From Lentzea californiensis (GTDB lineage Bacteria; Actinomycetota; Actinomycetes; Mycobacteriales; Pseudonocardiaceae): a DNA stretch of 64,000 bases. Position 1 is the first letter of the stretch. Every line of letters begins with the position of its first letter. Below, one piece after another: positions 8,708 to 17,700 of the stretch. The stretch is from assembly GCF_024648825.1 (NCBI RefSeq), contig NZ_JANBBE010000003.1, positions 520,336 to 584,335 of the forward strand. The letters are read 5' to 3'. A model generated the notes under the pieces. The model was not told where the DNA came from. It searched no databases and saw only the letters and a program-made list of their open reading frames with translations. The position numbers were made by a program, and so were the translations under genes.

Positions 8708-11700
8708 GTGATCGAAGATATGTATCCGTTGGCGCCCGTTCAGCAGGGCATGCTGTTCCACGTCCTGGAAGCGCAATCGGACAAGGGCGTCTACTGGGCG
8801 CAAGGGCTCTACGAGTTCGACGGGGTGCTCGACCTCGACGCCATGCGGCGCTCGTGGGAACTGGTGGTCGCCCGCCACGCCGTGCTGCGCACGGGATTCG
8901 TGTGGGAGGGCGTGCCCGAGCCGCTCCAGGTCGTCATGGGTGATCTCCAGGTGCCCTTCCAGGTGCACGACTGGACCACCGTGACCGACCAGCAGGCCGC
9001 GCTCGACGAGCTGCTCGCCCACGACCGCGCCCAAGGCTTCGACCTCACCCGGCCGCCCCTCATGCGCGTGCACGTCATCGTCGACGGCACCAGCCACCAC
9101 CGGATGGTGTGGGCCCTCTACTCCGGGCTGTGCGACGGCTGGAGCGTGCCCGTCGTCCTCGAGGAGGTCGGCGCCACCTACGACGCCCTGTGCAGCGGCA
9201 CGACCCCCGAACTCGAACCCGTCCGCCCCTACCGCGACTTCATCGCCTGGCTGGGCAAGCGCGACCGCGCGGAGGCGGAAGCCTTCTGGCGCGACTACCT
9301 GGCCGGCTTCGACGCCCCGACGGCGTTGCCCGTCGACCACTCGGTCCGCGACCACTGGGCCCAGGGACGCCGCCGCGCCGAGCTGCCGGAGGCCCTGACC
9401 ACCTCGATCATGGACCTCGCCCGGCGCAGGCGCGTCACGCCGTCCACGGTGATCCAGGCGGCGTGGGTGCTGCTGCTGTCCGCCTACTCCGGTGACGACG
9501 AGGTCGTCTACGGCCTCACCGTGTCCGGCCGCCCGGCGGACCTGCCCGGCGTCGAGTCCATGGTGGGCGTCTTCATCAACACCCTGCCCGTGCGCGTGAA
9601 GGTGGCGTGGGAGCGTTCCTTCGCCGACTGGCTGGGGGAGCTGCAGGCGAACCAGGTCGCGGTGCAGCGCTACGAGTTCACCGCGCTCTCGGACATCAAG
9701 CGGTGGTCGGATCTGCCGCGCGGCAGCGGTGTCTTCGACAGCATCGTGGTGTTCGGCAACTACCCGCAGGCACTGCTGTCCGAAGAGGACGAAGAAAGCG
9801 ACGGCGATGAGGACCGCTTCGGTGCCCTCGACTCCATCGAGCAGGTCAACTACCCGATCGCGTTCGCGGTCGACCTGGAGGACACGCTCAAGATCGAGGC
9901 CGAGTTCTCCACCGGAGCGTTCGACGAGGCCACCGTCGACCGGCTGCTCGACCAGCTGCAGGCCGTGCTGGCCGCCGCGGTCGCCGGTCCTGACCGGCCC
10001 GTGCGTGAAGTGACGCCGGCGCCGGTGACCGGCTGGGGCACGGGCCCCGCGTTCGACGAGCCGTACGCCGGCCTGGCCGAGCGGTTCCGGTCGGCTGTCA
10101 CCGAGTTCGGCGACCGGCAGGCTGTTCGTGACGGCGACTCCGTGCTGACCTACGCCGAGCTGGGCGAGCGGGTGGCGCGGGTCGCGTCCGGCCTGCGCGC
10201 CGCCGGTGTGCGTGAGGAGACGCGGGTCGGCCTGTGGTTCGAACGATCCGCTGACCTGGTCGTCGCGATCCTGGCTGTGACGCGGGCGGGTGGCACTTAC
10301 GTGCCGCTCGACCCCGCGTTGCCGCACGGCCGGCTGCGTGACGTGCAGACCGCCGCCGGCGTCGAGCTGGTGGTGTCCCGGGGCGACTACGCCCTGGACG
10401 GCCCGCGCGTCGTCGAGTTCGCGGACCTGGTGACCGGCCCGGCCGAATGGCCGGAACTCGTTGCCACGCCGGAACGTCTGGTCTACACGATGTTCACGTC
10501 GGGCTCGACCGGCGTGCCCAAGGGCGTCGAGGTCACCGAGGAGGGTGTTGTCCGCGTCGTGCTCGACCCCGCGGTGACCGCCGTGCCCGGTGACGTGGTC
10601 GCGCACATGGCCGCCGTGTCGTTCGACGCGTCGACCTGGGAGATCTGGACCGCGTTGCTGAGCGGCGCGACGCTCGCCGTGGCCTCCGCGAACCTGGCCG
10701 AGCGGCTGGACGTCGCCAAGCTCTTCGCCGACCACGGCGTCACGTTGTCGTTCATGACCACCGGTCTGTTCCACCAGTTGGCGGACACCGATCCCGGTGT
10801 GTTCGCGGGGCACCGCAAGGTCCTCGCCGGCGGCGAGGCGATGTCGCCTCTCCAGGCGCGCAAGGTGCTCGACGCGAACCCGTCCGTGGCGATCTACAAC
10901 ATGTACGGCCCGACCGAGTCCACTGTGTACGCGTCGTTCCACGACATGCACACCGGGCGGCTCGGTCCGTCGTCGGTCCCGATCGGCACCGCTTTGCGGG
11001 GCCTGCGCTTCTACGTGCTGGACCGCTGGCTCCAGCCGACGCCGGTCGGCGTGCCGGGAGAGCTGTACATCGGCGGCACCGGCCTCGCGCGTGGCTACGC
11101 GGGCCGGGCGGACCTGGCCGCGGAACGGTTCGTCGCCGACCCGTACGTGCCGGGTGCGCGGATGTACCGCACCGGTGACCTGGTGCGGTGGGGCGCGGAC
11201 GGTGCGGTCGACTTCGTCGGGCGCACGGACGACCAGGTCAAGATCCGCGGCTTCCGCGTCGAGCCGGGCGAGGTCGAGCACGTGCTCGTCGGCCACCCGG
11301 ACGTCGCCAACGCCGCCGTGATCGTGAACGACAAGCGCCTGATCGCCTACGTCGTGAGCACCACCGAACCGGCGGACCTGCGGCGCTTCCTCGCCGAACG
11401 CCTGCCGGAGTTCCTGGTGCCGTCGGCGATCGTGCCGCTCGGCGAACTGCCGTTGAACACCAACGGAAAGCTCGACGTGCGCGCGCTGCCCGACCCCGGC
11501 GCACCCGAGAGCACCTCCGCGTACGAACCGCCCAGCACCGATGCCGAACGCACGCTCGCCGAGGTGTGGTCGCAGGTGCTCGGCGTCGAACGGGTCGGCG
11601 TCCACGACAACTTCTTCGAACTGGGCGGCGACTCGATCGTCAGCCTCCAGATCGTCTCGCGGTCCCGTGCCGCCGGGCTGCGGCTGGAGATCGCCGACCT

Positions 11701-14700
11701 CTTCACCCACCAGACCGTCCACGAGCTCGCCGCCCGCGCCGGCACGTCCGAGCCCAGCTCGGCCGACCAGGGCACCGTCAGCGGCCCCGTGGCGTTCACG
11801 CCCATCCAGAGCTGGTTCCTCCGCGAGGACCTGCCGCAACGCGACCACTTCAACTGGTCCGGCATGTTCGAGCTGGCCCAAGGAACCGACGCGGACGCGA
11901 TGCGGGCCGCGCTCGGCACCGTCGTCGCCCACCACGACGCCCTGCGGTTGCGCCTGAACGGCGACACCCAGGAGAACGCGCCCGCCGAGACCGCCGAACT
12001 CCTGACCGTGCTCAGGACGGACCTCGACGGCACGGCGCTGGACGAGGCCGTCACCGCGGCCATGACCACGGCGCAGACGTCGCTGAGCCTCACGGACGGT
12101 CCGCTGCTGCGTGCCGTGTACGTGGATCGCGGCGACAAGCCCGCGTGGTTCGGCCTCACCGTGCACCACTACGTCGTGGACGCGGTCTCCTGGAACGTCC
12201 TGCTGGAAGACCTCGACACCGCGTACTCCGCCGGTGCGCTGGAGCCGAAGACCACGTCGTACCAGGAGTGGGCCGCCGCACTGGAGGCGTTCGACCCGCA
12301 GGACGAGCTGCCCTGGTGGCGTGAGGTCGTCCAGACGGCCACGGCCGTGCCCACCGACCTCGACGGACCCAACACCGAGGACTCGACCGAGTCCGTCCGC
12401 ATCGCGCTCGACGCGGACCGCACCTCGGTCCTGCTCACCCAGGCCCACCGCGCCTACCGCACCCAGGGCCACGAACTGCTCCTGGCCGCACTGCTCCAGG
12501 TCCTCGGACGGTGGACCGATACGGGTTCCGCCGCCATTGACCTGGAAAGCCATGGCCGTGAGGCGATCGCCGACGGCATCGAGCTCAGCCGCACGGTCGG
12601 CTGGTTCACCGCCATCCACCCCGTCGGGCTGCACCACGACGACCTCGGGGACGTCGCCGGTGTCATCAAGGCGGTCAAGGAACAGCTGCGCGCCGTGCCG
12701 CGCCGCGGTGTCGGTTACACCGTGCTGCGCGAGCGGGACGAGCAGCTCCAGAACGCCCTGGCACGCCCGGTCGTCTTCAACTACCTCGGTGGTGTCGACG
12801 CCGCGGAGGACGACGCCGTGGGCCTGTTCGCCCGCGAGCTCTCCGAGGACCTGTGCGGCCCCGCCGAAGGTGATGGCGGCCTGCGCTCGCACGTGCTCGG
12901 CGTCGAGGTCGTCCAGGCCGCCGACCGATCCCTGTCCGTGGAGCTGCAGTACAGCACCAACCTGCACGAACGTTCGACGATCGAACGGCTCGCCGAGGCC
13001 TACGTGGCAGCGCTCGCCGGCATCGTCGACCACTGCCGGTCCGGCGCGCACGGCCTCACGCCGTCCGACGTGGCCCTGGCGTCCCTCGACCAGTCCTCTT
13101 TGGACGCCCTGGTCGCGCGCACGCCCGGACTGACCGACGCCTACCCGTTGTCGCCGTTGCAGCAGGGCATGCTCTTCCACGCCGTCGAGTCACCGGACAG
13201 CGGCGTCTACTGGACGCAGGACGTGCGGGAGCTGACCGGCGATCTCGACGTCGACGCGATGCGCGCGGCCTGGCAGCTCGTGCTCGACCGGCACCCCGCG
13301 CTGCGCACCGGTTTCGTCTGGTCCGGTGTGCGCGAACCGCTCCAGGTCGTCGTGAGCGACGTCGAGGTCCCCTTCGAGGTGCACGACTGGTCTGACGTCA
13401 CCGATCCCGACGCCGCCGTCGAGCAGTTGCTCGCCGAAGACCGTGCTCGCGGCTGCGACCTCGCCACCGCACCGCTGCTGCGCGTGCAAGTCGCCAGCGG
13501 ACGCGGACGCCACTGGATCCTCCTGGCGTTCCACCACCTCTACGCGGACGGCTGGAGCATCCCGCTGCTGTGGGACGAGGTCACCGCCGCCTACCAGGGC
13601 GAGTCGCTGCCGCCGGTGCGGCCGTACCGCGACTTCATCGCGTGGCTGGCGCAGCGCGACTCCGCCGAGGCCGAGGAGTTCTGGCGCGAGTACCTCGCCG
13701 GGTTCGACTCGGCGACGCCGTTGCCGGTCGACCGGGCGGTGCGCGAGCACTGGGCCCAGGACCGGCGCGAGCTGGCGCTGCCCCGCGACGTCACGACGGC
13801 ACTCGTCGCCCTGGCCCGCGACCGGCGGGTCACCCTGTCGACCGTCGTGCAGGCGGCATGGGCCGTGCTGCTGTCGGCCTACTCCGGCGAGGACGACGTC
13901 GTGTTCGGCCTGACCGTGTCCGGGCGCCCGGCCGACCTGGCCGGGGTGGAGTCGATCGTCGGCCTGTTCATCAACACCCTGCCCGTGCGCGTGAAGGTGG
14001 CGTGGCAGCGGTCGTTCGCGGACTGGCTCGGCGACCTGCAGGAGAACCAGGTCGCCGTGCAGCGGCACGAGCACACGCCGCTCGCCGACATCCAGCGCGT
14101 GGCCACCGGTGGCCTGTTCGACAGCATGCTCGTCTTCGGCAACTACCCGCAGGGCGAGGCGCCGGAGGAGGGCGAGGAGGACCCCGAGGAGCTGTTCGCC
14201 TCGACCGACTCGGTCGAGCAGATGCACTACCCGATGATCCTCGCCGTCGACCTCGAAGCGACCCTGAAGGTGGAGGCCAACTTCTCCACCGGCGCCTTCG
14301 ACACGTCCACTGTGGAGCGTCTGCTCGGTCAGCTGGCCGAGGTGCTCACCGCCGTCGCCCGCCGGCCTGCCGCGGCCGTGCGCGAGGTGACTCCCGCGCC
14401 CGTGACCGGGTGGGGTCTGGGGCCTGTGCTGGACGAGCCCTTCATCGGGCTGGCCGAGCGGTTCCGCCTCTCTGCCGCGCGTTTCGCCGGCGAGGTGGCC
14501 GTGCGTGACGGCGACCGTGAGCTGACCTACGCCGAACTGGGCGAGCGCGTGGCTCGCGTGGCGTCGGGTCTGCGTGCCGCCGGTGTGCGTGAGGAGACGC
14601 GGGTCGGGCTGTGGTTCGAACGGTCCGCGGATCTCGTCGTCGCGATTCTCGCCGTGACGCGGGCGGGTGGCACTTACGTGCCGCTCGACCCCGCGTTGCC

Positions 14701-17700
14701 GCACGGCCGGCTGCGTGACGTGCAGACCGCCGCCGGCGTCGAGCTGGTCGTCTCTCGTGGCGACTACGCCCTGGACGCGCCGCGCCTCGGCGTGGCCGAC
14801 CTGGCCGGTCTCGCCGCGGAACCCGAGGACCGGCTGGTGCCGTCGTTGCCGGAGCGGCTCGTCTACACGATGTTCACGTCGGGCTCGACCGGTGTGCCCA
14901 AGGGCGTCGAGGTCACCGAGGAAGGTGTCGTGCGGGTCGTGCTCGACCCGGCGGTCGCCGCACACCCCGGCGATGTCGTGGCGCACATGGCCGCGGTGTC
15001 GTTCGACGCCTCCACGTGGGAGATCTGGACGGCGTTGCTGAGCGGTGCGACGCTCGCCGTGGCACCCGCGAACCTTGCCGAACGGCTGGACGTCGCCACG
15101 TTCTACACGACGCACGGCGTCACGTTGTCGTTCATGACCACGGGTCTGTTCCACCAGCTGGCGGACACCGACCCCGGTGTGTTCTCGGGGCACCGCAAGG
15201 TCCTCGCCGGTGGCGAGGGCATGTCTCCGGTCCAGGCGCGCAAGGTCGTCGACGCGAACCCGTCCGTGGCGATCTACAACATGTACGGCCCGACCGAGTC
15301 CACTGTGTACGCGTCGTTCCACGACATGCACACCGGACGGCTCGGCCCGGCCACCGTGCCCATCGGTGACGCCCTGCGCGGTCTGCGCTTCTCGGTCCTC
15401 GACCGCTGGCTCCAGCCGACGCCGGTCGGCGTGCCGGGAGAGCTGTACATCGGTGGCATCGGCCTGGCCCGCGGCTACGCGGGTAGGGCGGACCTGGCCG
15501 CCGAGCGGTTCGTGCCCGACCCGCACGTGCCTGGCGCTCGGATGTACCGCACCGGTGACCTGGTGCGGTGGGGCGCCGATGGCGCGGTCGACTTCGTCGG
15601 TCGCACCGACGACCAGGTCAAGATCCGCGGGTTCCGGGTGGAGCCGGGCGAGGTCGAGCACGTGCTCGTCGGACACCCGGACGTCGCCAACGCCGCCGTG
15701 GTCGTTCGTGAGCTGCCGCAGGGCAAGCGTCTCGTCGCCTACGTCGTGGGCACCGCCGAGCCGGCCGATCTGCGCGCGTTCCTCGGTGAGCGGCTGCCCG
15801 AGTTCCTGGTGCCTTCGGCGATCGTGCCGCTCGACGAGTTGCCGTTGAACAGCAACGGAAAGCTCGACAAGCGCGCGTTGCCGCTGCCCGAGGCACCGGA
15901 GTCCGCGAGCCACGAGGCACCCGGCACCGACGTCGAACGGGCCCTCGCCGCGGTGTGGTCGGAGGTGCTCGGCGTCGACCGCGTCGGCGTCCACGACAAC
16001 TACTTCCAACTGGGTGGCGACTCGATCGTCAGCCTCAAGATCGTCGCCAGGGCGCGGGAAGCGGGCCTGGAACTGAAGATCGCCGACATCTTCACGCACC
16101 AGACCATCCAGCAGATCGCCGCCCACACGGGCGTCGCCACCACCACGGCGGTCACCGCGAAGCCGCTGGCCGACCTGGAGCCCCTGCGGGCACGGGTGCC
16201 GGACCTGGTCGACGCCTACCCGTTGTCCCCCATGCAGCAGGGCATGCTCTTCCACGTCCTGGAGGCGCCCGCCGACACCGCCGTGTACTGGGCGCAGGAC
16301 GTGCGCGAACTGCGCGGACCGCTCGACGTGGCGGCCATGCGGGAAGCCTGGCGCACCGTCGTCGGTCGTCATCCCGCGTTGCGCAGCGCGTTCGTGTGGG
16401 AGGGCGTCGAGGAACCGTTGCAGGTCGTGGTCGGTGGGGTCGACGTGCCGTTCGAGGTGCTCGACTGGACCTCCGTCGCCGATCCCGGTGCCGCGCTGGA
16501 CGACCTGCTCGACGCCGACCAGCGGCGCGGGTTCGACGTCACGACGGCGCCGTTGTTGCGGGTGTACGTGGCCGACCGGGGCGACCGCCAGTGGGTCGTG
16601 TTCACGTTCCACCACCTGTACCTCGACGGCTGGAGCATCCCGCTGGTCTGGGACGAGGTGTTCGCCGCCTACCGGGGGCAGTCGCTGCCGCCGGTGCGCC
16701 CCTACCGCGACTACATCGCCTGGCTCCAGGAACAGCCCTCCGCCGACGACTTCTGGCGCGAGTACCTCGACGGCTTCACCTCGCCCACGGCGCTGCCGGT
16801 CGACCGCACCACCCGTGTGCACTGGGAGCAGGGCAGGCGCCACCGCGAACTGCCCGAGAGCGTTGCCCTCGCGCTGGAAGGGCTGGCGCGACGTGAGCGC
16901 GTCACGATCAGCGCCGTCGTGCAGGCCGCGTGGGCGTTGCTGCTGGCCTCGCACAGCGGCGACGACGACGTCGTCTTCGGCCTCACCGTGTCGGGACGCC
17001 CGGCCGAGCTGGCCGGTGTCGAGTCCATCGTCGGACTGTTCATCAACACGCTGCCCGTGCGGATCAAGGTCCCCGGCGACCGCACGCCGTTCGACCAGTG
17101 GCTGCGGACCGTCCAGGACGGACAGGTCGCCGCGCAGCGGTTCGAGCACTCGCCGCTGGTCGACATCCAGCGCGTGGCCGGGGTGCCGAGGCTGTTCGAG
17201 AGCATCGTCGCGGTCCAGAACCTGCCCGGCGGGTTCGACGACGGTGACGGTGACGACGACACCGATGAGTTCGACTCACCCGCGCTGCTCGAACAAGGGC
17301 GCTACCCGCTGAAGCTCGTCGTCGACGTCGACGGCCAGCTGGCACTGCTGTGCGAGTACTCCACGGGCGCGTTCGACGACGCCACCGTCGAGGCGCTGCT
17401 GGACCAGCTCGAACGCATCCTCACCACGGTCGCCGCGGTGCCCGGCACGTCCGTGCGGGAGATCGCCCTGCTCGACGCCGCCCAGCGCGCCGAGGTGCTC
17501 GGGTGGAGCTCGTCGGAGTCCCGCGAGATGCCGGCGGCCCACCTGGCCGAGCTGTTCGGCCGTCAGGTCGCGGCGCACCCGGACCGTCCGGCACTGCGCG
17601 GCGGCACCGAACTCACCTACGCCCAGCTCGACCGCAGGGCCGCGGGTGTCGCGGAGTGGTTGCGCGCCAACGGTGTCCGCGCGGGCACCAGGGTCGGGCT

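Noticed and set aside
8702..13180. 1492-residue minus-strand open frame, and similar ones at 13190-17149 and 18224-20176
   Set aside because: They lie antisense to the NRPS, are rich in Gly/Arg/His/Val, have no domain pattern and arise from high third-position GC.
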